From Carallia brachiata (lineage: Eukaryota; Streptophyta; Magnoliopsida; Malpighiales; Rhizophoraceae), in the NCBI GenBank assembly GCA_021464245.1, contig JADCRB010000055.1, positions 1,704,487-1,768,486 on the forward strand: DNA of 64,000 bases, in the 5' to 3' direction. A program made the position numbers and the translations under genes. This document shows positions 1-11,462 of the stretch, in pieces (within the stretch, counting starts at the first letter, position 1; each line of letters opens with the position of its first letter). The notes beneath the pieces were generated by a model. That model had not been told where the DNA came from. It did not search any database and was given only the letters and a program-made list of their open reading frames with translations.

Positions 1-1
1 T

Positions 2-972
2 AGCAGGACTTTCAAATTGCTAAGGATCTTGGAGTTGGAGGGCATATCATGCAGCAGCATTCCAACCACAATTGGGCAACTGATTCATTTGAAGTACTTG
101 GGGTTAAACCAGACAAACATACGAATTCTTCCATCAACGATAGGTACTCTGCGTGACCTGCAGACTCTTGATATTGCTGGAAATCTTCATCTTAGGATGG
201 TTCCTGATGTGATTCGGAATATGAGAAATTTGCGACATCTTTACATGTGCGGGCATAAGACTCTTACGTATCTGCAACTTGACACCCTAAAGCAACTGCA
301 GACTCTGTGTGAAGTGCATGTCGATTTGTGGAAGCGGAACAATTCAACAAATCTTGTTAGTCTCCGAAAATTGGGAATAAGAGGAAACTTAAGCTCAGAC
401 GCGAGGGCAATTTTCAGGTCTATTGCTGCACTTCCACAACTTCAATCGCTCAAATTGCATGCTGAAGATGCCGAATTTCCAACACTTGCTCCACTTGCCT
501 CTCTTCACAGTCTCGCCAAATTACATCTGAGAGGAAGGATTCCAGAATTACCAAGGCCACAAGACTTTCCGCCGACTCTCTCCCAGCTAACATTGGAATA
601 TACCCGTCTGAAACAAGAATCAATAAAGATACTTGAGAAGCTGCCAAGGCTAGAGATTTTAAGACTCAAAGCGCTGTCCTACTGTGAAGCAAACCTGACA
701 ATCTCTGGCAATGGTTTTGCTCAACTAGAGTTCCTCGAGTTCAACAGCCTGGATTCCTTGGAATAATTCAATGTAGAAGGAGGTGCAATTCCAAGGCTTA
801 CAAATTTTCGAATTGCCATTGCAAAGGGTTGAAAATGCTTCCTGCTAAAATGAAGAATGTCACTACTCTCCATGAGCTCAAAATTGAGGAGATGCCAAAA
901 GTCTTTGTAGATAGGCTACGAGGAGAAGATTTTCACAAAGTCCAGCATATTTCTGCCATCACGTTTGTTTAA
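2..972 (+). pseudogene. CC-NB-LRR resistance gene fragment (LRR part), nonsense and frameshift
   Basis: This is the C-terminal leucine-rich-repeat part of an NLR; the 5' part lies outside the window. It is nearly identical to the LRR region of the intact NLR at 16192-18873. Two lesions are visible against that copy. A GAA codon is TAA at 764-766, and one base is missing near 818 (gccattgc against gccaattgt), shifting the last 50 or so codons. The position of the original stop is still recognisable at 970-972. If transcribed, it would give a protein lacking the last LRR and C-terminal tail. Whether the upstream CC and NB-ARC parts are intact cannot be seen. A truncated but expressed protein is possible, but decay is the simpler reading. 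Confidence 0.88.
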
Positions 973-3147
973 CTGCCTGCTGAGGGCAGTTTTCAAGACA
1001 CAGTCTCAACATCAATCCATTGAAGTATTTGCACTTTTTCACAGCAAGTTGGCCTGACCAGCACTTATTAGCATAACTTATATATGCTATTTCCTTTGTA
1101 ACAATCGCTCAATTTTAGTCTGTCTGGTAACTTCACCGTACTGGTCTGACACAACTCAAATTCTCAATGTTTCATCTAAATGATTTGCTTTGAAGCACAG
1201 ACTGCTGAGTTAAATTACCAAGTCTTTTTCTTTTTAGAATGTTGCATTGCGACTCCTGCAAGTCTTACTCATTTCATTGAGTGGATGATGTGCGGTTCAA
1301 AAGGAGAAATCATGGGTATTACGAGGCTTGATTCATTGATACTTATGCTCTTGGCATTTGTCCGGTTTAATGTATTGCTGCAACGATGCACCCGGTAAAG
1401 CAGATGTCTGCATATGCATCCACTTGAGCCCACAACCAAAATCAATTTGATTACCGCTTTTTTTTTTAACCTTTTTTTATTAATTCTTAGACAACTTTAC
1501 AAATTAAGATCTTATTATAACCGATTCAGAAAATTTAACTGGACACATGAGTGGAGTGTAGTGAATACGCAATAATCTGAATTGTTGAATCGTGAAAACT
1601 ATATTGAATTTAAAAAAATAAAAAATAGATAAATTACTAGATGTCATTAGATTAACTACGTACCTACTTATTTCATGTTGTTTAATCAACCTCTAACCAA
1701 TTATGGTGATGGAATGAATTGATCAGACACGTTAACTGCATTCTGCCATCATATTGTTAAGATGAAAGTGAATGACTGTATTTAGTTATTTACATTAACA
1801 TTGCCTAATTAAATGTGAACGGTTGGCTTTTTTATTTTATATACCTAAGATGCTAAGATATTATGACACTATGTTATCCTATTTGCTATTGCACCTACGT
1901 GACAGGATTTATAATGCCAATTCAACCTAGCACAAAAACAAATTGAGCAAACGTCTTAATTGCATCAAGCCGTCTATAATGGTTTAGGGTTTTTTTTTAA
2001 AAAAAAATTATAATTGGTGCTTTTGGTGTATGCCCTTGTCTTTTATAGCGGAACATAGTCATCTACATATTTTCGCAACATTAATGTCCTGCTTTCCAGA
2101 GTAGAAATTTGGCTCACCAACTCGGATCTTTTTGTGCCGTTGGATTAGTCAGTGGCTCCTGGAGAGTTGGATCACATTAAGATGCACGCTTGTAGAGATT
2201 GGATAGACCAATTGAGGATTCTCGGCAGGGTGAACACTTGTTTAACAGTAAAATTTCTTTAACATGATTTGGAAGTCATAAATTTGGATCCCACAAATAA
2301 ATTTATATATTTTTTTTGGTAAAAAGTATTTCATTATTTTCGAGACTTCATAAAGTGAGAATATTTCCCTAAGACATCTTCATCTGAGGTGCTCCGTTCA
2401 TCATCCTTTAAGCAGACGGGTGAAACCTTTGAGGGGAGAAAATGTGAGGGGAGAAATTGTGGCATACATTATTGGAACGTTCCTAGAAAAAATGGGACTT
2501 CTCTTTTTCATATATCGAGTTTGGGCTGAACTCAGTCTGCAATATTATATTTTGAACTATGGACCTTTGGGATTTGGGTCTTATTATATCCAATACTCAA
2601 ACCATTTTTCACTAGCTTGGCGAGGACAGCAAACAGAGATGAGCAGAAGGTCGATTCATAGTTTCATACAGCACATGTGATAGCTGTTTGAGAGAGCAGA
2701 CGAAGGAGAGAGAAAGAGAAAAAAGGTGAGAAAAATAGACCATGTTTGTGTTTGAAAAATATCTCGAAAACAAGAAAAGCTAATATTGAAGAAATGGAAT
2801 GAGAAAAAAAAATAATGAGTTAATTTAATAAGTTATAGCATATTATTATATTTAAATAAAAATAAATAATAATATAATTTTATTTAATAATATTTAATAA
2901 TTTATTTAATTTTATTATCTGATTCTTTTTTACTTAAAATTAAAATTGTGAAAATAAAATTTTTCTTTTTAAATAGTCTAATTACAAAAGTAAAACGAAC
3001 GTTATCTTTTTTTTGTGACAAAATATTTTTTAATAAAAATTAACAAATTTTTATTTTATTTTTTATTAAAAAAAATGTCTAACTATAAATAAAAAGCTAT
3101 CCATTACCATGTTTTTCCTTTTTCAAAACAAAATTGAAAATATCTCG
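973..3147. other. Spacer of duplicated unit, copy A
   Basis: No convincing gene. Most of it matches the spacer after the intact NLR (18874-21217). The extra segment near 1515-1700 is absent from the other copy; its core around 1562-1640 resembles 46320-46400. At 2405-2412 the sequence holds the empty site (a single TTA) of the MITE that fills 20027-20438 in the other copy. From 2800 to 3100 it is very AT-rich. Confidence 0.7.
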
Positions 3148-3476
3148 GCCAGGTACCCGGACCCATCCACCATGGACCCCACAATTTCCCAGGGCCCGGA
3201 TGACGGCGTGCCTGCTCCTGGCCAGCAATTCGCGCAGTTTGGAGCCGGGTGCTTCTGGGGGTTCGAATTGGCGTTCCAGAGAGTGGCAGGTGTCACCAAG
3301 ACAGAGATCGGCTATAGTCAGGGTTTCTTGCATAATCCTTCCTACGAGGATGTGTGTTCCGGGACGACAATGCCGAGCGAGGTGGTTAGGGTGCAGACGC
3401 TCCTAAAGAGTGTAGCTTTGACACCCTTCTTGATGTTTTCTGGGCCAGGAATGACACTAAAACCTTGAATCGCCAG
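3148..3476 (+). pseudogene. Peptide methionine sulfoxide reductase A, truncated exon 1
   Basis: This matches exon 1 of the intact MSRA gene at 21321. About 330 bp are missing at the 5' side, removing the leader, the start codon and the whole plastid transit peptide. The catalytic GCFWG motif is still present (cysteine codon near 3249). One base is then missing after gtgcag near 3395 (acgctcct against tatgatcct), so the frame is lost before the exon end. The H-G-E stretch of the intact copy reads P-S-E here. The exon still ends in CAG followed by gtggg, but no MSRA exon 2 follows. It is a dead fragment, although a fusion frame of 119 codons opens at 3109. Confidence 0.9.
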
Positions 3477-4022
3477 GTGGGTTTTTTTTGTTCTTTTTCT
3501 TTTCTTTGATTTTTTTTTTTAACAATTGGCTTGAATTTCATTTTTGGTTGGATTTGGTTTGTTTCGAATTTCGGATGATCCTATAATCTGTGTTTCGTCG
3601 TTTAATTTTGATGTGTTTGGTTGCGAACTTAAAATTTATTTGATTTTTTCTTGTTGTACTATTATTTTATTACCAGAATATGTGTTAGTATAGTTATTTC
3701 GTCGGTAATCCCACTCGTCTGAGATGTTTAGTCTTAATTGGGCTCGATAACTTTCTGTCTGATGAAACTCTTCATGGGCATCTCACAAACCAATAGCTTG
3801 TTAGCCTATGAACTATGTGAAGATTAGTTAAATAATTACAGTTCTAGGAAGATGAACGGGAACACTATCCTTTATGAGAACATAAATATTCTTTTTGTTC
3901 TAAACTTAATTTTCCCTACTACTGGCAAATATTGTATGTCTTCATTATGTACAAAAAAAAGGGTGTACAAAAAAAAGGGGTCTACGCTTTTTGTTTTTTT
4001 TTTTTGGTTGCCAATTTTGCAG

Positions 4023-4488
4023 TGTTCCAGTATTCATCCTATCACGGTGTAGATGAGATAACAAAAGATGGTTTCGACAGTTGCAACATGGCCAAAGTCA
4101 TAAAAACGTTCAACAATAGGAACACAACCGTTCTTTTGACAAGTCCTGATCCGAGGTATTTTGTATGTGGCAACCGGTTGCATTGCCTCGGAGAAATGAA
4201 GCTTCAGGTAAATGTGGAAGGAAATCAAATGAGTTCAGCGCCGGTCGTTGCACCTAAAGCACGGCCACAGCCCCCGGGGGGGGGGGGAATGGCAAATAAC
4301 TTTTTTCTACACACTATAATTTACTTAATTCTCTCACTTTTTTCTCCCTCCTCTCTTTTCCTCCCTCCCAAATACAATGTAGGAACAATATTTCGACTTT
4401 GGCCGGATTTGTCCATAGTGGATGGGATTCTCTTGCGATGGCTTTTATTGGTTTTGTGGCTACTGTGCTTGTTGTGGTGCAAATTTGA
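4023..4488 (+). pseudogene. Phytocyanin (blue copper protein) second exon, orphan
   Basis: A pyrimidine-rich tract ending in ttttgcag precedes a frame that begins FQYSSYHGVDEI and runs to about 4288. The cupredoxin copper ligands can be placed: His at 4043-4045, Cys at 4166-4168, His at 4181-4183 and Met at 4196-4198, giving C-x4-H-x4-M. A Pro-rich linker ends in a run of about 12 G. A typical hydrophobic GPI-anchor tail (AGFVHSGWDSLAMAF then a Val-rich end) follows in another frame from 4384 to a TGA at 4486-4488. The roughly 95 bp between them may be an insertion or a failed intron. Phytocyanin exon 1 (signal peptide and first half) is not found upstream; MSRA intron remains lie there instead. 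It is therefore probably a gene fragment brought in by the rearrangement. Confidence 0.8.
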
Positions 4489-5958
4489 GTATGAATACAT
4501 TTGTAACTAATTTTGTCCCTCCATCCCAATGTTGTCTGATTTTGCAAGTTCATGCTGCAAACTTTTCATCTTTCATTTGATTCTGATCATGAAGGGCCTC
4601 TTCCATTCAATAAAAAAAAAAAAAATACAAAAAAAAATCTAAATTATTCTTATTATATATATATATATATATATATATAAACTCATATTGGAGTTGAATT
4701 GTTTATTACATTAGTTCCTTTTTTTAGCCAACTAAAATGGTGACTGAGTGGACAACTATTCTAAAGATGAAAATATGATAATAATTTTTTATAAGATCGT
4801 GCCAAGAGATTAAAAAGTCTCTCTTAACATCTGCCTCACTAAATTTTAAATTCTTGACATTGAGATTGTAAGTGAAATTTGTTTGGGGTTAATCTAAGTA
4901 CCAACTCAGCCAATTTACGGTCATTAGTTTTTTTTGATAATATTGTATAAATTTTAATTGATAAAATAATTTTTTTCGTGCTTCTTTTTGGTAACAAAAA
5001 AAAATTGGAGTCTTACATTAGGATTTTCAAAGAATTTTAAAGTAATAAAAATCATTAATGGTCGAATAAAAAAATAAACAAATAAATAAATCAAGGAGGC
5101 GAAGGGAGAATTGGAGCCTTGACTGCATCAAAAGAAGCTGTATCTCTCCCTCTTTCTCTCTGTCTCTCTCTCTCTCTCTTTTCCGAGTATTTCATTCTAT
5201 AGTTTTAAAACAAAAAAAAATTGGGTCTGGGCTAGTCCCTCGAGTCGTAGATCACTGCATCTAATCACTTCAACTCCTCAAATTCAGTCTATTTTGATGT
5301 AAGACTTGAAAAGAAGGTGTTGTGCCTTAAAGTTATTCGTTTAAAGGTCTTGGTGACTGTTGTTTCTGTAGGAGAACCAGAAAAAGCAGCGAGCAAGAGC
5401 AAGAGCAAGAAATAAGAATTTTTTTTTAAAAAAAATTTTGCAGCAAGGAACCACCACTGATTTTCATTCATTCAGATAAAAATAACAGTACATTTTCTTG
5501 GTTCTTAAGTCTAGTTACATCATCAAACAACTTTTGATTTAATTTCCCTATACATCGAAACAAGTTGCTGCTATGAGATTGGTTTGCTGCAATTTGATTG
5601 GCTTGTTGGTGTGTCAATTTGCTGCTTCATTGCTTGCTTTGAAGGAACTGAGCCGATTGGTTGTTGGAGGGAATGGGCAGTCACTTTTCTTGACTTTTGA
5701 CTGGCAATTTGTTGGTCTGCAAGATGTGGAGAAGGGAGCTGCTTCTAGAGCTGGTTCCTCGTTGCTGCTACTTTGCTTCTGCTTATGTTTTCCTTGACCA
5801 ACAGGTTCGGCTAGGAATGCTTTGAGGTTGAAATCACTTGGCTCAACTTCACCTAATGTGCAACAGAAGTTAACGTTTCATGACAATGTAAAGGTTTCGC
5901 TACTCAATCAACTGCCTTTCCCTCTCTGTTCTTTCGACATGGCCTGCAATCCGTACCT
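4489..5958. other. Intergenic region with simple repeats
   Basis: No gene recognised. It contains a (TA)n tract at about 4652-4679 and a CT-rich tract at about 5145-5180. A 74-codon plus-strand frame at 5573-5797 matches no family I know. The right end probably holds the 3' untranslated part of the minus-strand receptor kinase. Confidence 0.5.
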
Positions 5959-8856
5959 TCACATCTTCATTAGTAAAGCATCTTTGATGGAGTTGAGTAC
6001 GTACGTGACTTGTTTCATGTGGCATCGCTCACGAGGTAATAATGCAGAACACCATAGGGCCAATTTCATTATGGATGAAAAACATTCCATTTTAGCATCA
6101 AAATGTTCTTCCTCCTGCAGCAAAAAAGGATCAACAACTCTGTTCACTTCATGGGGAAATGAATTCATCACCCACTGCCTCAAGTTCATCTCTTCAGTAA
6201 ATATGTCATCTGTGGGCTTCTTCCCCGTGAAGGTCTCCATCAGCACAATACCAAAGCTATACACATCGGTTCTGGTAGAAACAGTTCCATTCCATGCCCA
6301 CTCTGCAAGTGAAGCTATAGTCAAATGACCAAGTAGCCACGATTACGATAAAAAAGGAAGTAGAAAGTGAAAAATCTGCGCAAAGTACTATGGTGCTCGG
6401 TACCTGGTGCCATATACCCAATAGTACCAACAACAGACGCAGCATCAACGGATTCTGCATCTATGAGTTTGGCAACACTGAAATCACTGACGCGAGCAAT
6501 CATGTCTTCATCTAGTAGGATATTGCTGGGCTTTAGATCACCATGGATAATTGGTCTCGAATAATCATAATGAAGATATTTCACTGCTGACGCGGCGTCT
6601 ATTATTATGTCAAGTCTTTGTAGAATGTCTAGACGGTAGTTGTGAGTATAAAGCCACTTCTCAAGGCTCCCATTTGCCATGTACTCCATTACCAAGGCTT
6701 TAAAATTTGAACCACTACAACTGCAGAGAAATCTGACTAGATTACGGTGACGGGTATTGTGCATTACCTTACATTCAACTTCAAAACTCCTCAAGCTTCT
6801 TTCCTTCAAATTGAAAACCTTTATGGCGACTATCATTCCATCCTGAAGCGTTCCCTTGTACACAGAACCAGCACTTCCAGAGCCGAGTAGGTTACCTTCG
6901 GCAAACCCATCTGTTGCTTGATGAAGTTCTTTTAGGTACGAGTATCTTGTACCTTCGACCTCGACGACCTGCTCTTGTTTCCATGTTAACCGTGGAAACA
7001 AGTAATAAGCAAGCAGTGCTGATGCAGTTATTGGTAACATAAGCTTTAGAACGATCATAAACGTTTTTTTAACTTTTTTCACTTTCTTCGTTGAACCTGA
7101 AAGCCCAGCTTTGCAAGGGGGAACTCGTAGACGTGGTGCTCCGCATAGTGCGCTGTTTGCCAAGTACGCTTCAGCTGAGAAATCTTCGAAACTTCCACCA
7201 TCAGGGATCTTGCCTTGCAGTCGATTAGTGGAAACATTGAAATATCTGAGATACAGGAGTGTCTCTAAGTCTTGGGGGATTTCTCCAGAGAGATTATTAC
7301 AAGAGAGATCCAAAAATACCAAGCTTATTGACCCCTTGAGTGACTGAGGAATAGGACCTTCGAATTCATTTTTGGCGAGGGAGAGATATTGTAAACTTTG
7401 AAGATTCCCGATGCCGTCTGTAACGGTACCAGATAACTTGTTCCCTGACAAATCGATTTCTATTATAACCCATAAATTTAGGACTTCCGATGACAGAGAG
7501 CCACTGAGGAAATTTGACGACAGGTTGATACCCAAGATATCATTAAGGCTCCACAAAGTCGAGGGTATAGAGGAAGTCAAGTTATTGGAGCTTAGGCTTA
7601 GATTTCGTACACTAGCAAGATTTCCCACGCAGTCAGGGATAGCACCAAAAAGCTTATTACCACCCAAGAACAGTTCAACCAAGCTTTTCAGGTTACAAAG
7701 ATCAGATGCTATGGTTCCCTCCAATTTGTTGCCCTGCAGATACAAGCCTTGGAGCTTTCCCATTCTTCCAATTGTAGCTGGAATATTACCGATCAAATCA
7801 TTGCCTCCCAAGTCCAAGACTATCAAGTTGGTTAAATTGCCAATTTCTCTTGGAATGCTGCCTTTAATATTGCAAGAGTTTGCCTCGAACCGTAGAAGAG
7901 AAGCAGATAGATTTCCAATGGAATTTGGAAGCGTAGCATTGAGCGGATTGCCTGATAACTTTATCCTTTTTATTTGCTCGCAATTTGCCAACAAAGAGAA
8001 GAAGTTTTGTTCTGGAACCGGAGGCTCAATAATCGTCAGATGGTTATTGGATAGATCAACCACTTGGAGATGCCTTAAATTACCAAGTGCAGGAATAAAC
8101 CTTGTAAAAAAGTTGTCATGTAAATCAAAAAAAGTCAGCTTGGACGCATTAGAGAGAGAGAGCGGAATTGCCCCATCCAATTGATTTCCCCACAGCTGAA
8201 GCTCCACAAGGTTTGGCAGGGACAGGCCAATGGTGGAAGGAAGACTGCCTGATAGGCCGTTTACATGTATCGCTATAGCTTTGATCATTGAGATATTGAA
8301 GAGCGCAGATGGAATATTGCCGCTCAGAGAATTCCCATTGATCCTCAGTATCTCCAAATTGCCTAGTTCTCCAATTCCTGGTGGTATTGCACCTTCCATC
8401 ATGAAAACATTGTTGCTTAGGGCTCAGTAATTAGCTTTTCTCTCACAAGCTCCCTTTTTTTTTTTTAAACAATGATTCAAGGCTTCAATTTAACTGATGG
8501 ATTAATTTGTGGGATAGGGAAAAAAAAATATTGATGGTTTGGCAATTCTATATGCTCCATCTTCAACTACACAGCAAGACTAAGAAAATAGCTTTTCCAT
8601 TCCATTTGTCCCATGCAGATTACTGATTAGTCGTTAGGTATTTAAATTTCATAGAAATCCTAGATGCAGATTCAATTATTTGCACAAATGGTTTGTTTTC
8701 AATCCATCGGTCCAATGCAGATTACTTATCAGTCATTAGGTGAGTTTCCCGTAAGTCCGAGATGTAGATTCAATAGCATTTGCATAAATGTTTATAAATG
8801 AGAAAAAACAATGTAAAATCTACCAAAATATTTATGCCAGTTTGGCTTGATTCTAC

Positions 8857-8928
8857 CTGTCAACTTGTTTTCACCGAAATTAATCTCCTTGAGCAATGTA
8901 CAGTTCGCAATATTAGTAGGAATACTTC
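8857..8928 (-). pseudogene. 72-bp LRR exon of the split receptor kinase
   Basis: This is exactly 72 bp, one leucine-rich repeat of 24 residues (GSIPTNIANC...), preceded by ttgcag and followed by gtagaa on the minus strand. Its phase matches the end of exon 1, so a direct splice reads through an LRR without a break. Confidence 0.75.
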
Positions 8929-9039
8929 CTGCAAATTATCCAAGTCCATGTTGCGTGAGGCACAATTCATTAAAGCTATAAGGGGGGCTACAGGAGTGTC
9001 CTTCTAGAATCAATTTTCATAATCAAAAATGGAAATCGA

Positions 9040-9111
9040 CAATGAAGCTGTTGTCAGACAGGCTCAGAATTATCGTCTTAGCAAGGAATCCTATTTCCTG
9101 TGGAATTTTAC
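9040..9111 (-). pseudogene. Relic 72-bp LRR exon without splice sites
   Basis: The minus strand reads as one LRR unit (KIPQEIGFLA then LSLSDNSF) of exactly 72 bp in the phase expected for this gene. The flanking dinucleotides are TA instead of the acceptor AG, and TC instead of the donor GT. It is best read as a decayed LRR exon of the same receptor kinase. Confidence 0.6.
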
Positions 9112-9833
9112 TAGCAAATTGGCATCAAGAGAATGCAGCGCTATATGTTGTTCCAATATCTAAATACGATTCTTGGACAAAGTTTTCACATCTGCGTCAA
9201 CTGGCAAGTACTAACTTCATTTGTACCATATGTCCAAAACTGAATTAAGCATTCCAACTGAGTTAATACTCTATAGAAACATGCAAATTAACTAACGTGT
9301 TAAAACAGAAAATTTTGGATAACTGGAAGAAAGAATGCAAATCGTGGAAACCTCAGAGTGCAGGTCCAATGTAAGCTTTACCTTTCGTTACATCCTTCCA
9401 GATGACGGCACTGGCATGGAGGTTCGGTCTAGGCAAGCAACAAGCCAAGCATAGACAATAAAATCAAGCAGATTGGGAAATATATTTTTTATAAAAAATC
9501 TTAGGATAGAATTATTAAAACATTTCATACACCCATTAAAGTTATGTACCACAAATTGACTGGTAAAAGTGCTTTCAAATATCTGGATAAATTGTGTCTG
9601 CTGAAGCCTGTAGCTACTGAACTGTTGAATAAATATATTTAACTTTCCTAATAAATTGCAAAGATTAAAATAAATAAATAAAGAAGAAAGCAACAAATCA
9701 TGAATCTAACATAATTGAAAGCAATTAAGCATGAATTGGATAATCTCCTGTCAAAAGTTAAAGAAGAAAGTAACGGACTAAATAAATTAATAACGGCAGG
9801 ATCGTACCGCTGAACATGTTGTCGGGAAGAGAT

Positions 9834-10239
9834 TGTTGACAGGTCTGAAGGTGGTGCTGTTGCATTGCTGTGTTGCAGCCATTTGTTTTTTTGAACTCAA
9901 GAATTCCCTCCAGCATTCAAAAAAATCAGTTGGCAATTGATTTTAAAATGCTGGAGCTGGATTTGAAGAGAACACTCTCTTTCTTTTTTGTTTTTTGTAT
10001 TTTACATTGAAAATGTAAAAGCTGTCTTGTCCCAACAGCTATTTTCAATTTGAATTTTGTAATTTGTACTTTGAACAATGATGTAAGTTTTGTTGAACTT
10101 CATATATAATGAAGTCAGCCTATCATCACAGAAGATAGAGCTGCCATTTTCCTAATCTCTGCTGCATCATTCTTCTTTCAACACAAAAACGTGTGCTTGC
10201 TTGTTGCTCTGTTTTTATTTTTTCCTTTAAACACCAACA
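9834..10239 (+). repeat. 5' LTR of copia element
   Basis: 406 bp, TG...CA ends, identical by reading to the 3' LTR. It contains catatataatg near 10100 as a TATA candidate, and two matching taaaatgctggagctgg and ccctccagcat segments that could pair into a hairpin. Confidence 0.97.
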
Positions 10240-10262
10240 TTCTGGTATCAGAGCAGTGAGGT
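10240..10262 (+). other. Primer-binding site of copia element
   Basis: Directly after the left LTR, ttctggtatcagagcagtg contains the tggtatcagagc core typical of plant copia elements primed by initiator methionine tRNA. Confidence 0.85.
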
Positions 10263-10371
10263 TATTGTGTGACCTGAGCAGAGAGTTTGTGAGAGAAGCT
10301 GAGGGAAAACACTTGAGGTTTTGAGAGTTAAAACACCCGAGAGTTCTTCCAGTTCAGATCCTTCTTTTTTA

Positions 10372-11187
10372 ATGGCTTCTTCAAGTTTCACACCCTTACC
10401 TCCTCCAAAGTTTACTGGGGAAAATTATGTCCAGTGGACTGTGATGATGAAGGCTTACTTGAGAGCCTTTGATTTGTGGGATGTAACAGAAAAGGGTGCT
10501 GAACTAACTCCTTTGCCAGCCAACCCAACCATGGCCCAACTGAAGCATCACAGTGAATCTGTTTCAAAACAGTATAAGGCATTGACATGTATCCATTCAG
10601 CTGTGTCTGAGGCCATTTTTAACAGGATCATGGCCTGTGAAACAGCTCAGGATGCTTGGCAAAGGCTGAAGGAGGAGTATTCTGGTAGTGAGAAGACCAG
10701 AAGCTTACAACTGTTGAATTTGAGAAGAGAATTTGAACTCCTCAAAATGAAAGAGACTGAGACCATAAAAGAGTACAGTGATAAGCTACTGAAGGTTGTA
10801 AATCAGATCAGAATCTTGGGGGAAGATTTTCCAGATAGGAATGTGGTGCAAAAGGTCCTCATTAGTATCCCAGAGAGGTTTGAAGCTAAAATTTCCTCTC
10901 TAGAAGACTCTAGGGACCTAAACCAGATCACTCTTGCTGAACTCATTTATGCTCTTCAAGCTCAAGAGCAAAGAAGGAAGCTGAGACAAGAAGAATCAGC
11001 TGAAGCAGCCTTTCAAGCAAACCAAAACAGAAGCAAAAGCCCCAACAAAAGAAGAAATGCACTGCCAAGCAAGAAAAGAAAGGAGAAGGAACCAGTAAAA
11101 TTGATGATAGAAAGCAATATCCACCCTGTGAATACTGCAAAAGAACCAATCATTTGGCAAAATTCTGTTGGAGAAGGCCAGATATAG
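10372..11187 (+). pseudogene. copia gag, out of frame before zinc knuckles
   Basis: The start MASSSFTPLPPPKF is chosen because it begins the conserved gag N-terminus (TGENYVQW) and follows the long leader. The frame carries the UBN2-type gag domain and is then shifted in an A-rich tract around 11020-11100. The two CCHC zinc knuckles are in another frame (about 11127-11168 and 11190-11231). As a result the frame ends early at 11187 with nonsense sequence. Confidence 0.85.
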
Positions 11188-11462
11188 TTTGCAAAATTTG
11201 CAATATCAAGGGCCATTCTGAGAGAATATGCAGGAGGAGACCAAAGCCTCAGCAGCTACAACAACAGCAGAACCAACAACAAGCTCAGACAGTAGATGAA
11301 GATCCTCAACAACCAGAGGAGCAGCTGTTTGTTGCTACATGCAATTTTGCAGATCAAGTTGAAGGGACTTGGCTTGTTGACAGTGGTTGCACTAACCACA
11401 TGTCACCTAATCTTCATTTTTCAAAATGCTTGACAATTCCTTCAAAGTCAAAGTTAAAATAG
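11103..11462 (+). pseudogene. copia zinc knuckles and protease segment
   Basis: A middle frame holds two CCHC knuckles (CEYCKRTNH and CKICNIKGH), a Gln-rich linker and the aspartic protease active site DSG at 11379-11387. It stops at 11462; the following part continues in a third frame from about 11426. A second single-step frameshift therefore lies between about 11408 and 11440. Confidence 0.85.

Larger units (their letters stand above)
1..3822 (+). repeat. Segmental duplication, copy A (NLR 3' end + spacer + MSRA exon)
   Basis: This stretch aligns along its whole length with 17901-22181: the NLR leucine-rich repeats, the downstream spacer and the MSRA exon with the start of its intron appear in the same order and orientation. 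The left end is cut by the window edge. The right end is where the two copies diverge, just after a shared atgtgaag. Spacer differences include an extra segment of about 185 bp in copy A near 1515-1700 and a 412-bp MITE present only in copy B. Copy A is the degenerate one: both of its genes are broken. Confidence 0.9.

Noticed and set aside
3109..3468. 119-codon fusion frame over the MSRA fragment as a real gene
   Set aside because: It lacks the transit peptide and reads out of frame after the deletion near 3395.
5573..5797. 74-codon plus-strand frame downstream of the receptor kinase
   Set aside because: No family resemblance and no splice or promoter context; more likely in the kinase 3' region.
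6367..8430. Plus-strand frames opposite the LRR exon
   Set aside because: Shadows of the minus-strand leucine-rich repeats, which have clear domain structure and splice sites.
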